64,000 nt of DNA from contig JAXRKN010000025.1 of the NCBI GenBank assembly GCA_038502055.1, positions 248,001 to 312,000 on the forward strand. Direction: 5' to 3'. The translations under genes and the position numbers were made by a program. The notes below the pieces were generated by a model, which saw only the letters and a program-made list of their open reading frames with translations, was not told where the DNA came from and searched no databases. This document shows, piece by piece, positions 1 through 12,956 of the stretch. How positions within the stretch are numbered: the stretch's first letter is position 1; every line of letters starts with the position of its first letter. Source of the stretch: Tanytarsus gracilentus (Eukaryota > Arthropoda > Insecta > Diptera > Chironomidae).

Positions 1-118
1 GATCCAATGTGCATAGTGCATTTTATATTTTTTATTTTCAATCAAAGTAAACTCAAAATTTTATTTCTCTCAGAAAAATTAAAAAAATCCCCATAGTGCG
101 GATGTCATTAAGCGTAAT

Positions 119-2171
119 ATGATAGATTTTGAGCTAAATGAGAGAAAAGTTAGCATATGTGGAATCCAAGAAAGTCATTTATGGTCACACACACTAACTA
201 CTACGCATTATACTTGGAAATTAGGCAAGCAAGCACAGATGAGAGCATCACGAGGCGTTGGTTTCTTGATTCATCGCAGTTTCCCGACAGATTCTTTCGA
301 TGTTAATTACCCACATCCCAATATAGCTGTACTGAAAGTTCATCTCCCTCATATGCTTCTACCGTTATATTTTGTCAATGTCCATAAATGCACAGACGGT
401 GATATTCAGAGCGGGATAGAAACTGGTAACCAAAATTAATAAATTTAAAAAAATAAATAAAAATTTTTATCTAATCCCTAAACTTTTAAATTTTTTGACA
501 TTATCACCTCGTCAGGCTTATTATCCGCGCAAATTCAACAATGTAAGAACAAAGGATACGTTATAATAGCAGGTGATATGAATGCTCACTTTGGACATGA
601 TGACGAGAATGTCATGGATTCACCCTTGTTCGGAGATATATTGCATCATAAATTGTCTAATAGTAATGGTGAAGAGCTATTTTTAATGTGCAATCTTCAC
701 AATCTAAAAGTAGTAACAACTTACTATCACCACTCCACAAAAATAACATGGACAACCGTTCTACCTCCCAGATCGATCACGTTTTCTTGCCAACAGACAC
801 AAAAATGATTTTAAAAAATCTTCAGGCTTCTTGGTCAAAAGTAGGGACAGATCACAAATTGCTGTCTTGTATAATAAAAATTCCGATGAATCACGAACCT
901 CCTCCCTTCAACAAGTATCCCGTCGCAACTTCGTATTATACTAAATCCTGGAATTTAAGGGCTTTGACAGATGAGTCTGTTAGGGAAGAATATGAGATAA
1001 TGATCGATCGTTGCTTTAAGGAATTAAACAAAGAATCACTGGATTGGGGAGAGATTATTTCCATTGCATGTTATTGCGCAGATAAAAAATTAAAAAAGGG
1101 AAACAAAAGTCAGACAAAGGAAGAAAGAGCCAATTATTTGAATTATCGAAACTTATTAGGCACTGTGATGCGGCGACGCATTGTTGACATAAATCCAAAT
1201 TTAACTGATTCTAGCACTGACAACCCACCTGTCTCCAATCCCGGAACCATCAGATTGTTGCGTGCCTCGCATAAAGCACTAATCAAAAAATACAACATCC
1301 CGCGATGCCTTGGAAAATTTTCTCCTGAACTTACAGCAAAATGTGCCTTTTACTGGTCAGAGAATACAATTAGCATTTCAGTATTTGAAAAGTGTTAAAA
1401 GAAATACATCATATCAATGTTTTCCCACAATAACCCTCCGAGATTGGACTCTTGATTTGGAAAAACAAAAAGGATTTTTCCTTCCTCCCCCAACATTTAC
1501 TGAAATGATTGAAATTATTAAATTTATGAAGAACGGAAAGACACCCGGACTCGATAACCTTTGCGTGGAAATGATAAAATCTAGTCCCACTCTTTGCTAT
1601 CAACTATATAGAACTATCAGACGGGCGTATGTTACCAATGAAGTTCCTTTTGAATGGCAGCAAACCTATACTATACCGATCCCTAAAATTAAAGGCCCAA
1701 AATCGATTGATGATTTTAGAAAACTAACAATGTGCAGTAACGGATATAAGATTTACTCTATATTACTGATGAAGATGATCAAGAGATTTTTACCTCAAAT
1801 CGATCTTTACCAAACAGGTTTTATTAAAAATCGTTCCTGCGATGATCTTAATTTTGTTCTCCGGAATTTACTAGACTATCGTTGGAATCATGGAAAGGTC
1901 ACGAATGTAATAAGTCTTGATCTGAAAAAGGCATTCGACACTGTTAAAATCTCGCTAATCCCTGAATTTCTAGTATGTTATCAAACCCCAAAATATTTGA
2001 TTAATCGATTAATCTCAGCTGTTCTTACTGAACATAATTGCATCAAATGGAAGGGAGAAGTCACTCATAATGTACTCAAAGGAGTCGGCATTAAACAAGG
2101 ATGCAGCGTGTCACCGGAGCTTTTTGTTTATTTACTGAACGAAATAATCAAAAAAACTAAAGATGAACTAT
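119..2171 (+). mobile_element. Decayed APE-type non-LTR retrotransposon (endonuclease + reverse transcriptase)
   Basis: Several broken frames together read as one LINE polyprotein. 119-439 gives an endonuclease start (GIQESHLW, then VGFLIHRSF). 578-775 continues with the catalytic-type GDMNAHFG and a TWT motif. After a frame change near 756, SQIDHVF and GTDHKLL follow, which are typical of the C-terminal APE endonuclease boxes. From 1310 another frame holds the reverse transcriptase: NGKTPGLDNL, IPIPKIKG, ISLDLKKAFDTV and GIKQGCSVSPELF. The usual A/F-x-DD catalytic box is absent, because the match stops at about 2171 where another element begins. About 70 bases of AT-rich filler at 440-510 also interrupt the endonuclease. 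At least two frameshifts and one interruption make it inactive. The clade (RTE, R1 or Jockey type) cannot be settled by eye. Confidence 0.85.
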
Positions 2172-2442
2172 GGGGGCGAATCACGAAGATATAAATTTTA
2201 TATCTTTGATATCTTTGATATCTTTTCTATCTTTTATATCTTTTATATCCCAAAATTTATATCTTTTATATCATTTATATCTTTTTAACATTGGCGAATT
2301 AATTCTTTTAAATTAAATAAAAGTTTTAATTAACGTTAATTGAGTGACTTTACAAGAAGAAAAAACATCTTTAAATTTAATAAAAATATTTTTAAAAATT
2401 TATTTTTGATGATTTTCATAATTTTGGTGTCACTCCACCTCA

Positions 2443-3932
2443 TTTTTAGCGTAACCCTACAAAGGTGTGGTAACGCTTATATGCTCGTGATTCCGTCCGT
2501 CCATCCGTCTGTCCGTCCGTCCGTCTGTTCCATCGAGATCTCGGCCCCTGGACCAGCTAGAGACTTCTAGTTTTCGCCAGATGGTAGCTCTTAGGGTATA
2601 TATTAGCCCATTTTAGGAATTTTTCGAGTCATGACCATAGGTCGTGCTATGGACAGCCATAACATCCATTTTTCATACTAATTTTCTCTTATATGGCTTC
2701 ATGTATGTCGTTGAACTCGTCATTGGAGCAGGAATCGATTGACATAGATGATTTTTGATGAATGTCCATCATGGACGGCCAGTAGTGCAACAGACAGCCA
2801 AAATGTCCATTTTTCAGAACTATGGCTTCATGGGTATCGTTAAACTCGTCTTTTGATGCTGAGTAGGATGGAATAGGTCCGAGGTACTTAGGACTTAGGT
2901 TCTTAAAGCTTAGGTCAAATATAAGTCGTAAAGTCAAATTTTCGAATTTTTGTCTACTAAACTTATTTTTAAAGCCATAACTGTTTGTATTAACCAAAAT
3001 GTCCGGATTGGTGTAAAGACAAAAAAGCCAATGACATGGAAATTTTGGCCAATGGTATGGACATTTTGGCCAATGGTATGGACATTTTGGCCAATGGCAT
3101 AGACATTAAGGCCAATAGCATAGACATTAAGGCCAATAGCATGGACATTTTGGCCAACAGCATAGACATTTTTTAAATTCACAAAAATCAGATTCAAGGG
3201 AAAAATCTGAATTTTTTTGCATGTTTGAAACTGGAGACAAAAATTATAAAATCATTACCCAAATGAAAAGTTAGGAAACAAAATCATATTTTTTGGACGA
3301 AAAAAGAGACACCATTCAAATTTTCCTCAAAAATTTTCCTGGATTCGAAAATCACTTCCAGGAATGCTGTAAAATGTCATTCACAAAATTTGGATTTAAC
3401 TCTCAAAACCTTCCCGTCACTTACCCTTTTTTTATTTCGTCCATGTCGTTAAGTCAAATTTAGGAATAAAAACCTGACAGCCGACTAATAGACCTTGACC
3501 CTAATAGACAAATTGCAAGCAAATCATGCAATTGTTTAAACATTTGCATGCAAATTTCATGAAAAACGTGATTTTTGTCTGCTAGGGTGAATTAAAGTCG
3601 ATTTGAATTCAATATTTGAAGTTGGTTCAGTTTTCTTCTTATTTTTTAAATGACAATTTTTCTGAGTTCCCTGTGAGGCATAAAAATATAATGAGCAAAA
3701 CGAGGTTTCAGAAAAAATTGTTGGCCAAAATGTCTATGCTATTAGCCAAAATGTCCATGCTATTGGCCAAAGTGTCCATACCATTTTCCAAAATGTCTTG
3801 GCTTTTTTGTCATTGGCTTTTTTGTACACGCGTCGTCCGGTTTGACTGACTGATTTTTTTATGCATTCGATTTTCAAATAATGATCTGATTCGATGGGTT
3901 ACGCGGCAACACCCGCTAGTTTATTTTGAAAC
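2443..3932 (+). repeat. GCGTAACCC-family repeat, copy 1
   Basis: It begins TTTTTAGCGTAACCC and runs into GGTAACGCTTATATGCTCGT, followed by a (CCGT)n-rich stretch at 2493-2530. It ends with GGGTTACGCGGCAACACCC, so the two ends carry GCGTAACCC and its reverse complement. The segment 2531-2840 (GAGATCTCGG..., GGACCAGCTAGAGACTTC...) is shared almost word for word with the copy at 36884-38210. No protein-coding potential is recognised. Open frames here are products of the internal tandem repeats. Confidence 0.75.
3028..3840. repeat. Two 21-bp minisatellite arrays in opposite orientation
   Basis: At 3028-3175 a 21-bp unit (core ACATTTTGGCCAATGGTAT) repeats about six times. At 3720-3800 the same unit appears about four times as its reverse complement. 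The flanks are also mirrored: a GTCCGG motif and an AAAAAAGCCAATGACA motif occur beside both arrays. The whole 3000-3845 block is therefore a fold-back structure. Because the unit is a multiple of three it produces artificial heptapeptide frames (VHTIGQN on the minus strand). Confidence 0.8.
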
Positions 3933-4214
3933 AGTTTTATTAATCGCGTTAGAACTGAGAATAAATTTTATTCAAAAATATTTTAAAGTATTTTTTTATA
4001 TCAAGAAACATTTAAAGTTTTTTAAATTTAATTAAATCTTGATTTAATTTTTGTAAAAAGATATAAAAGATATAAATTTTATATCAATTTTGTATGGAAG
4101 ATATAAATGATATAAAAGAGATAAAAGATATAAAAGATATAAAAGATATAAATTTTATATCTTTTATATCTTTGATATCTGATATAAAATTTATATCGCC
4201 GTGCTACGCCCCCC

Positions 4215-4300
4215 GGTCATAGATATCTTGGCTTGGATAAAGATGAAACAGCAAGCATGTGTGAGCATATGAAATGATTGATAGGAAAATTCTCAAACAA
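4215..4300 (+). mobile_element. Downstream piece of the same LINE
   Basis: Directly after the inserted element the + strand reads GHRYLGLDKDETASMCEHM before a stop, then LIGKFSNKLR. A YLG-x-D stretch followed by such helices is what normally follows the catalytic box in non-LTR reverse transcriptases, so this looks like the continuation of the copy interrupted at 2171. Roughly 100 residues that should lie between the two pieces, including the x-DD box, are not present. The event was therefore not a clean insertion, or a deletion followed it. The 3' end of the LINE was not located. Confidence 0.55.
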
Positions 4301-7300
4301 ACTGAGATAAGCTGCAATTTGAAGTGTTTGTGAATTAACTTCATTAGTTACGTGAATTAAGTTCATTAAAAAAGATAAAAAGCGAAAAAATATTTTCCAA
4401 CTGGATCTTATTGACGCTGGATCTTTAATCTCATTACGCTAATACAAGTACTTACCCACAACTGGATGTCACTTTTTTATCTTAAATCAATTAAATTAGT
4501 GTATTTTAATATAATTTCTTTGCGAGTGCCGAATGAACTTAACTTCCCCCAGGTTTTTTAGTAAGGGCAATACAACCGAAGAAATTGGGTCGTAGGAAGT
4601 TAGGGTTTTCCCCTGAAGTTTAAATAAGAGTCAAGAGTTATTAAAAATTAAGGGAATTAAGAGAAAATTTTTAAAACAGTGTAAAATTCTGTGATTTTTT
4701 TATGCAATTAAAAAAAATATTGCTAAAAATTAAATTTTAAGTACTGCCAAAACGCACAAAAAATTTAAAAAATGAATAAAATAAAAATTGTGTATTTTTT
4801 ACCATGCATCATAAGACTTTTCGATTCAAATCTCATTTTCAGACATGTCTTATTGTATAGTTGAATTTTAAATTTTTACCGCACTTATAATGGGATTTTT
4901 CAATAAATTAAAAATTTTCGTCATTAATTGATTGGCGCTTGAAAACTTTTTATTGACATAAGCTGCAGCTTTTTTAGTGACTTACAAGCATGAAGTTAAG
5001 AATATAAATTATTTAAATCCACAGATTTAAGTGTTTGTTTAAAATTATGATACAAATGATGTAACACCTATTAAATAACCTCCTAATTTTGTTCTAAAAT
5101 CCATTATAACACTTCATCAATTAATCTTAAATTTCACATCCTCAATCAAACATTACACTAGACTCGCAAAATAATCATTAATTAATTGAGACATTTTGAT
5201 CTCAAGCTTGACTCTCACAAGAAGGTTGCGATTTAATATAATTAGAACAAATTGTTTCTAAGCGAGTGATTGATGGACCTTGAAGATTTTGAGAACAGTT
5301 TTCATGATCATATTTCTCCACGTCATACTGACTCAATACAAAACACAACATGAACACGAGGTGAATAATTTTTCACTCAATCCTTCTAAATCGATTTAGA
5401 AAATCTCGTGTGTGAGTAATTTATCAAATTTATGAACACTTAATTTTTCTCCATGAAAATTTCCGACGTTGCTTTTTTGCACCCTTTCACATTTTATTAC
5501 TGCCTTGAGAGCGAGAAAATAAATGAAAAATAAAATTGTGTGGGCGAACTTGAAAGTCAAAAAATATTTTCAATTTAACTAAGCTTTAAAAAATAATAAC
5601 GGAATGGGTAATTAGGAAATGAAAAATTAATTTTGACGAAGGGAATTATTGATTATTTTATTATCTTCTATCTTTGTCAATTTAATTTAATTTTTTGGCG
5701 GTGCGGTGAAATTATTCCAGAATTATTTCAAAATCTTTGTCTTTTTAATAAATCTAAATTCAAATAAATTACTTACCTCTCACAAAATTACCCTCACAAA
5801 ATGCAATGAACTATTGTTGTTTGAAGAAAGTGAAAATCTCATTAATTATCCACTCGTTCACACGCAACATAGAAGAGTGAAAATCTCGTAAAAATAAATG
5901 AATGTATTACCTTCCATTCTTCCTCACGAGTCACCTTAATTAACTTGCGGAAAACTAAAATGAAAATCGATTAGTGATGCATGGAGTGTGAAAAATGTGA
6001 CATAGGATCACGATAATTTGATATTGTTACTCCTGTTAGTGCTTTATAGTTATAAATTAAAGAAAGTAATGTGGAATGTGTGTGGAAAACTAGAAATGAG
6101 ACATCAAAGTAAATGCGTGAAATATTCTCCATTTTTGCCGCTTAGGTTATTGAATGAAAAATTTTACAGAAAAGTGTAAATTAAAATTTAATTACAATCA
6201 AAATTACTGAATTACACAACAAAGGAAAATTTTCAAGCCTCAAATAGTAAACATTTGAATATACAGATATTTGATGTAATTTTTGTACATACATATTATA
6301 TTCATTGTGCCCTAATACTAGAATAAATTTAGTGCAGTCGCATACACAAAAATACCGTTTTAATATGAGAATTGATATTCGCGTGAAATAAATTATTCTG
6401 TTATAAACTGTCCAAAAGCATGCATCAGAGACAAACAGTTTACCAAAGAGTAGAGAGGATGAAAATTGACAAATGACAAAAATGTTTATACATTGGTTTT
6501 GAGAGCCAACATCACACGATGTAGTACAGGAAAAGGAATAGCTTTGATTTTATACGAGAATATTATGCGATACCATGGAACCATAAAAGTTATAAAAGCA
6601 TATTGGCATAGCTGTTGCTAGATTAGCTAGAAATAAATTAATATAAAGGTAATAAAAGTAATAAACTGAAAATGTAAAAACATAAACAATTAGAAACTAA
6701 ACTTTTGATCGTTTAATTTTTGAGTGCCACGTGCAAAGTTTCACGCTTTTTTAAACATTTGTAAACATCCCGAACAGTTTTCAGCATAAAATGCGAGATA
6801 GCATGCGCACTTTATTCGCCTACCACAAGACCGAACTCGTTTTTCTCCGCTCACAGAAATTTTTGCAGACAACGAACGCTAGCGGTGGTGTGAGAGGTCA
6901 CAAGCGAGATTACGCTGATTAGCTATAAATTAATTACCCAGCATGCTGAGAATTTTTAAGAGGACCTAAGATGCATTAAATCGTATTAAAAACATTGCTT
7001 ACACAGCATCGAGATAATTCTAAGTATCATTTACTGACTTAGTGATGTTCAATGAGTATGCAATGCATGAAGGAATTTAAGAGCGGTTATATTGTTTTTA
7101 TTTAGCAGCACACACGTTGGAAACATAAACCGAATGAGTAAGAAATCATGAGCATGTAACTGTTTAAGCTATACAATGATTTTATATTCCTTCAAACCTA
7201 GTTTTTCGTCCGCATCCCTAGTAAAAACAGATTTTAAATTTGATAACTCTAAAAAAAACCATTTAAATACATCGCGAGCATAATGCATATGCCCATTTTC

Positions 7301-9900
7301 AAACAAATTTTTTCCAAAAATGTATACCTTGTTGAACTCGAGATCCAACATGGACACTTTTTTATAAAATTTAAATCTTTGAAAGGTTCAAAAAAATCAA
7401 AGCGGAGCTATTTAAAACGCCGTTTGTAGACCAACCTTGTTTTTATGTTTGATTATAAAGGGTCAAGTAAAATTCAAAATTTAACAGTAACATTTTGCGG
7501 TGTCCTTTCGTGGGTGTTGCACAAAAAACGTTTTCAACAAATCTTCATGACTTAAAAGCTTCCAACTTCTAACATAATTATCTCAAACTGCAAAATATCA
7601 TCTTTCTCTTATTAGAAAATTAATTTGCTGATAGTTTTTTGAGAAGCTCTAAACCACTACACAAATAGAAAGAGTCACAAAGTTAAAAAGCCTTTTAGAC
7701 TGATAGAAGCATTTTCTGTCATGTTGCGACATTTTGTGTATGGTATCTAAAAAGGAAAGCAGTAATCCAAGTAGTGGTTGCAAAATAAATTATAGGTTTT
7801 TCGTGCAACGACGGAGAAAACTGATAGAGTCAACAGTGTAGAAATAGTACATAGAGAGGTGAGGTGAGAGGTTGCTGGGTGTGAGAGAAAACTTTTTGCA
7901 TAATGAAAAAGGACGACGGATAATGTTGAGATCAGAATCAGAGAACTTTCGAATGGAAAAGGTTCAATGTCAGATGAGCATACAAAAAATAAAATGAATG
8001 AGAGCACTTGACTTGCAATTTCACTGCCGCCGACAATTATATTAATCAGAATGAGGTTTTAAGTGGTGGAGAGAGGGACATACACTTGTTGAGGAAGCTT
8101 TAATTATTCATAACGAGACCAAGAAGGATAGCTTTGAAATGACTGTCAAATAAAAGAAGTTTTAAAAGCATTTTAAACTGTCACTTATCGTTTATTAACG
8201 ACAATTTCGATTGTAAATTTTAGTATGAGACAGAAATAAAGAAGATATGACTATAAAAACATCCCCTGCTCAGCTGATCTATGAATTTAAATTGTCAAAT
8301 TAACGACCATAGTGTTAAAAAAATAATATTGCAATAATATTAACGTTTACGTTTTTTCGAAGGTCAAAAAATTTATGTTTTTTCGGGAACTTCTTAATTC
8401 AATAAGTTAAAATCTTAAACCACCACCACAATTTATTTGCAGTATATCACTCGCAAAAGATTACATTAGAGGCCCATTTCGTTTGAATAATTGATCAGAG
8501 ACTCCCTATTGTGCGTGTGCCGAGACTTATCGTTAATGTTTTCTTTAGCTGACTTGAGGGTGAATTGAGCTGTAATTTCATTTACTACTTGCTATAAAAT
8601 GCTTTTTACTGTCGAAATAATTTTAAACCTCGCGAAGAAATTTCATAACGCGTTAATTAAGAATCTGATGCGACATAAAAGTTAAATTATTTTTTATCAG
8701 AGGGTGAAATGATATTATTCTTATTTATTTATGAAATCAATTCTCAAAGATCATATATTATCTTAATAAATCAATTGAGTAAAAATTTCAGGTCATTGTT
8801 ATAAATAATCCTACTTCTCAATCCAAAAATACACACACAAAATTTCAATATTATCAATTTATACATAATGAATTAATAAATTAAACGCATCGCGAGCATA
8901 GTGGTTGAAGAGTCCATCAAATCGATCATGGTATATTATTAATCAATAAACAGTACGCGGGAGGTATAAAATTGAGATTTTTATGTATACAGCAATTTTT
9001 ATTTTCACAGGCAGGGAAATTGAAACCGCACCAATGTTCAACAACCGTTTTTCGTGGATTGAGTTTAATAATTGAATTATTTTTTCTCCCGCCTCCCTCT
9101 TTTACCTTTTACTTTCCATTTAGCTCTTCAATTTAGGATGGTAAAAATTTTGTAAGTATAATGCTCGAAATTCTTTTTTTATGACTATGACGCAAAGAAA
9201 TGAAAATTATCAGTGAGTGTTTAAGAAAGACATGACTGGATTATTTTTAATCTCGTTCGTTCATTGCCATCCGATTTAAATGGTGATTATTTTTATTGAT
9301 GTCGAAGACGTTTTTATGGATCGAAAGTCTTTATGTTGTAAATTTTAACGAGAAGAGAATTTTTTTCGTGGGGTTTGGATTATTCAACAACCGAGGTTGC
9401 AACCGACATAAAAAGATATTTTTATTTTCAATTTTTTAATAATGAAACTTTCGCTAATAAAATATCTCAAAACTTAATAAGATTCGAAAAGTCACGTGCC
9501 TTAAAAACTCCCTTCGAAGCAACTTCAAAATCTATCATTTTCAGCACCAAATTTTTGTGGTTTTCTCGAAATTTTACATTTTTACCTCAATCACGAACCA
9601 ATTGTCACTTTCCATGCCAATAAAAAACTATGAAAAATTGCAATTCTGAACTCCTTCGACCGCAAAAAAACCATACTCAGTTTTCTTTAATCAATATCTA
9701 TTTCAAGCAATGTAGAAAGAATGCTTTATCCAGTGCAACAGGGAATTACTATTTAAGCTCAAACGAGGGTATAAATTAAATCGATATTGAATCCATATAT
9801 ATTCAACGATGGCACTTAAAGTTAATTAAATTATATAATCATCTGAACATTTTCATTTTCAACCCGCGAAATAGTCATAAGTCATTTCGCAATTCGTTGT
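4301..9900. other. AT-rich intergenic DNA, no gene recognised
   Basis: I see no frame with family resemblance, no recognisable RNA gene and no clear repeat structure in this stretch. The open frames are short, AT-biased and lack splice support. Its right end carries the presumed upstream region of the G-beta gene, with a TATAAA at about 9770 and an initiator-like TCAGTG at about 9926. Confidence 0.5.
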
Positions 9901-10073
9901 CATTCAAGTTGGATCTTAATCATTCTCAGTGTGCACTTCTTGTGGATCAAAAAGAATTTAAAACAGTAATAAAAAAGGACAAATCAAGCTTACATAAATT
10001 TTGAAGAAGAGTTTCTCTTTTAGAGACGTGGTGGATTATCTTCTGATATTTGGTTACATAACGAAATATCAAA

Positions 10074-11510
10074 ATGGTAAAAGACGACGCAGAAACTTCT
10101 GCACTGAAAAAAGAGCTCAACGAGATTATTGAGCAATGTAAAGAAGAGGCAAAGAAGCAAGCAGATTGTAAATTAGCTGAAAAATGTGGTGACATTAGCG
10201 GCGCACCAAAATGTCCACTATCAGCAAAAAAAGTTTTTAAAGGGCACATCAATAAAGTCAACTCAGTTCATTTTGCAGGGGACTCAAGGTTTAATTAATT
10301 TTTAACAATATTTGTATAAAAAAAATAAAATTTCAAATACAAAATCTCTTTTTGCAGACACGCAGTTTCCGGATCTCTTGACGGAAAGCTCATTATTTGG
10401 GATACATGGACGGGTAATAAGGTTCAAGTAATTCCACTGCGTTCGTCATGGGTAATGTCGGTGGCTTATGCGAATTCTGGAAATTTTGTTGCTTGCGGTG
10501 GAATGGACAACATGTGCACGGTTTATGATGTCAATAATCGTGATGCATCGGGCAATGCGAAAATGGTACGTGAACTTGCCGGCTATGAGGGTTTCCTTAG
10601 CTCTTGCCGCTTTCTGGATGACCGTCACATTCTCACCGGCTCGGGTGACATGAAACTATGCATTTGGGATTTAGAAACGGGCAAGAAGACATCGGAAGTC
10701 ACTGCACATGGAGGTGATGTTGTAACGCTTTCACTCTCGCCCGATGGCAATCAATTTGTGACGGGATCTGTTGATCGAACATGCAAGTTGTGGGATGTAC
10801 GTGATTGTAAGCAAAAACAGACGTTCTTTGGACACACATCGGATGTTAATAGGTAAGAGAAGGTTTTTATGTGTATTTTTTCTGCGTAATTATTAACATG
10901 AGGCATGTTAAGTGTTTGTTTCCATCCCAATGGATTTGCCTTTGCAACAGGCTCAGAGGACAAAAGTGCTCGACTTTTTGATATTCGCTCGGATCAGGTA
11001 TGTAATTTTGTTTATTTATTAAGAGGAATAAATTAGAAAAATTATATTAATTTTAGGAATCATAAAAAGTTGAAGCTTAATTTACACATGCATTTATAAG
11101 ATTTTACCTTGCCATCTTCCCCAAAATTTACAATTTAATAAATTCCCATATCATTACTTTTTCTAGCAAATAGGCCATTACACTCCTCCAAACGGCTCTT
11201 CTGGATTCACTTCTTGCGGTAAGCATCGTAAAATTGCCACGAGGCAATTTTTTTCAATTTCTTTGCTCCCCTCCTCACAAAACCGCTTAATTTAATTGAA
11301 ATTTTTCCTTTCTCAGCTCTCTCGTTAAGTGGTCGAATGTTGCTATGTGGATCGGATGATAATGATATTCATGTGTGGGATACGATGACAGTCCAGCATA
11401 ACACGTCTTTAAATGGACACGAGAACCGAGTAACGTCTATTAGCTTGTCACCAAGCGGTATGGCCCTCGTTTCATCAAGCTGGGATCAGCATGTCCGTAT
11501 TTGGGTTTAA
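10074..11510 (+). CDS. Gbeta76C: Gbeta76C-like heterotrimeric G-protein beta subunit (visual type)
   Basis: This is the beta subunit of a heterotrimeric G protein. The Drosophila orthologue couples rhodopsin to phospholipase C in photoreceptors, at the inner face of the membrane with a gamma partner. Exons are 10074-10288, 10358-10852, 10913-10997, 11167-11218 and 11317-11510. All introns are GT-AG, and the lengths sum to 1041 nt, giving 346 aa, the length I recall for the fly protein. The N-terminal coiled-coil helix (residues ~1-60) precedes seven WD repeats, with markers such as [36 protein letters not shown] and [14 protein letters not shown]. The protein ends [21 protein letters not shown] and [10 protein letters not shown] resemble the eye-specific Gbeta76C more than the ubiquitous Gbeta13F. 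That assignment rests on remembered family sequence. The start has no upstream in-frame alternative. Confidence 0.93.
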
Positions 11511-12272
11511 AACCTAGTTTTATGTTTTTTGTGCCACTGGAACAGTCGCATAAAATTGAAAACACTTAAATAAATTAAAAATCAAACTCCCAAATAATAA
11601 TTTTTATTTATATGCATAAAACTGAAAATAAACAAAAAACTCACTCAAATTAATGGTCATTAAAATTTTGCGTTGGATTTTATGTTCTGCTTAATGTGTG
11701 TATAATCGATAATTGAGTTGATTTCACTAATTTAATTTTTTTTGTTGTAAGCGAAGTTCAGCCTTGCCGCGTTTTGTGCTGACTTGTCATTTTTAAATCA
11801 ATTAATTACATGCATTTTTTAATTGATAAATAATAAATAAACAATATGTGCGATATTTTTTATGTCAGCTGACGTCATTTAAATAAATTAACAGGGATTA
11901 AAGTTTTAATTTTTATATCTTTTGTTTTTGAATGAATCATTGGATGATAAAATTTTGTCTTTAATTCAAAAAAATGTAAGCTTGACTTGATCCAAAGATT
12001 AAAAAATCTAGAAATCATCATGATTTGATTGATAACTTTGTTTGCGACTTACATGTTAAAAGGAAATTAGTCACGACTGGACAATATATTGTAAACACAA
12101 CAGGTTAAAAAAATAATTCATAATTTAGTGTTGCCGTGCTATTGGGAAAGTTAGATTAACATAAAGGGAGAAAAGATTTTCTCAACAACTGGAAACATTA
12201 CTAATTATTGAAGAAATAATCTGTAACACTTTCTCGATAGTTAGTTGAATTTTTTGGTTGGCTCGTGCTGGT
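11511..12272. other. Convergent intergenic spacer
   Basis: This AT-rich spacer separates the convergent 3' ends of the G-beta gene and the small membrane-protein gene. It contains AATAAA-like signals soon after the G-beta stop (for example at about 11570). No coding frame was recognised. Confidence 0.5.
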
Positions 12273-12659
12273 TTAATTATTTGGACGGGATGTGCTAGTT
12301 GAAGGTCTTTGCGTTAAATTTTCATAATCACAACCAGAATTTAAAGCGAGCATTGTTATTAGTACTATATTTCCTATTATAAGAAATATTATTATGATCA
12401 GTAGAATCCAAAATCGCCAACTGCATGCCATACAACAACAACTTTTCCTAAAAATATTAAAATTAAATTGTATATACAAATCTTTTAAGGGCAAACCTTA
12501 CTCGTTTTTTTTCAAGTCAAAACTTTTAGTGGTTATTTGCTGTTTTAAATCTGTTTGTGCATGGTTCAAAAAATTATCTTGAGGATAACTGAGAGTCTTC
12601 AAAATTGGATATATGGGAGGATTAGAAAGGTTTGAGTAGTCGCGTGGTTTTTCATCCAT
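12273..12659 (-). CDS. Small Cys-rich single-pass membrane protein, cluster member A
   Basis: A two-exon frame of 110 aa: exon 1 12659-12502, exon 2 12447-12273, with a GTAAGG donor, a TTTTTAG acceptor and a phase-2 intron. The N-terminal half is hydrophilic (MDEKPRDYSNLSNPPIYP...). Exon 2 opens with a Cys/Trp cluster (KSCCCMACSWRFW) that runs directly into a strongly hydrophobic segment of about 20 residues. A short polar Ser/Thr-rich tail follows (ending STSTSRPNN). The juxtamembrane cysteines would suit palmitoylation or metal binding, but that is inference. The family is not recognised. Genes B and C downstream have the same exon layout and the same intron phase at the same motif, which argues for real coding sequence and tandem duplication. 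A GATA-type site lies upstream near 12890. Confidence 0.6.
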
Positions 12660-12956
12660 TGTGATAAAAACACATGCTTGGTGCTAAAAAAATCAATACA
12701 AAGAATTACTCTAAAATTTATTTTTATTCGAGTCAAGTCGAACCAACCACTTGGTGTTTGCATTTTTGATCGAAGTGAATTCTTCCGTATATAAAATAAC
12801 ACTACTTTCAGTCATCGAATTGATTTTTGGAGTTAATAAAAATGTTATCTACATTCTCGTCAGTTGTTTTGTGACGATTAATTATTTGTAAAAAAGATAA
12901 CTGGCGAGAAATTTAATGAACAAAGTTAAATCAAACTGCATTTTATATCACTTTTA

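Larger units (their letters stand above)
2172..4214. mobile_element. ~2 kb element with G-rich inverted ends inserted into the LINE
   Basis: The left end reads GGGGGCGAATCACGAAG and then GATATAAATTTTATATC. The reverse complement of the right end reads GGGGGGCGTAGCACGGC and then the same GATATAAATTTTATATC. Inside both ends are long runs of GATATAAA-type units (2188-2275 and 4060-4195) in opposite orientation. No transposase-like frame is visible. No convincing target-site duplication was found. The interior carries a GCGTAACCC-family repeat copy, so this is a nested insertion or a composite element. It resembles, in design, the much shorter element at 33829-33967. Confidence 0.6.

Noticed and set aside
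3028..3175. CRISPR-like regular repeats
   Set aside because: The units are contiguous 21-mers without spacers in eukaryotic repeat DNA; this is a minisatellite.
2934..3197. Minus-strand frame with heptapeptide repeats (VHTIGQN type)
   Set aside because: Produced by a 21-bp minisatellite inside an interspersed repeat; no start context or homologue.
7747..8007. Ser/Leu-rich 86-codon minus-strand frame
   Set aside because: AT-biased chance frame; no signal of splicing, homology or promoter.
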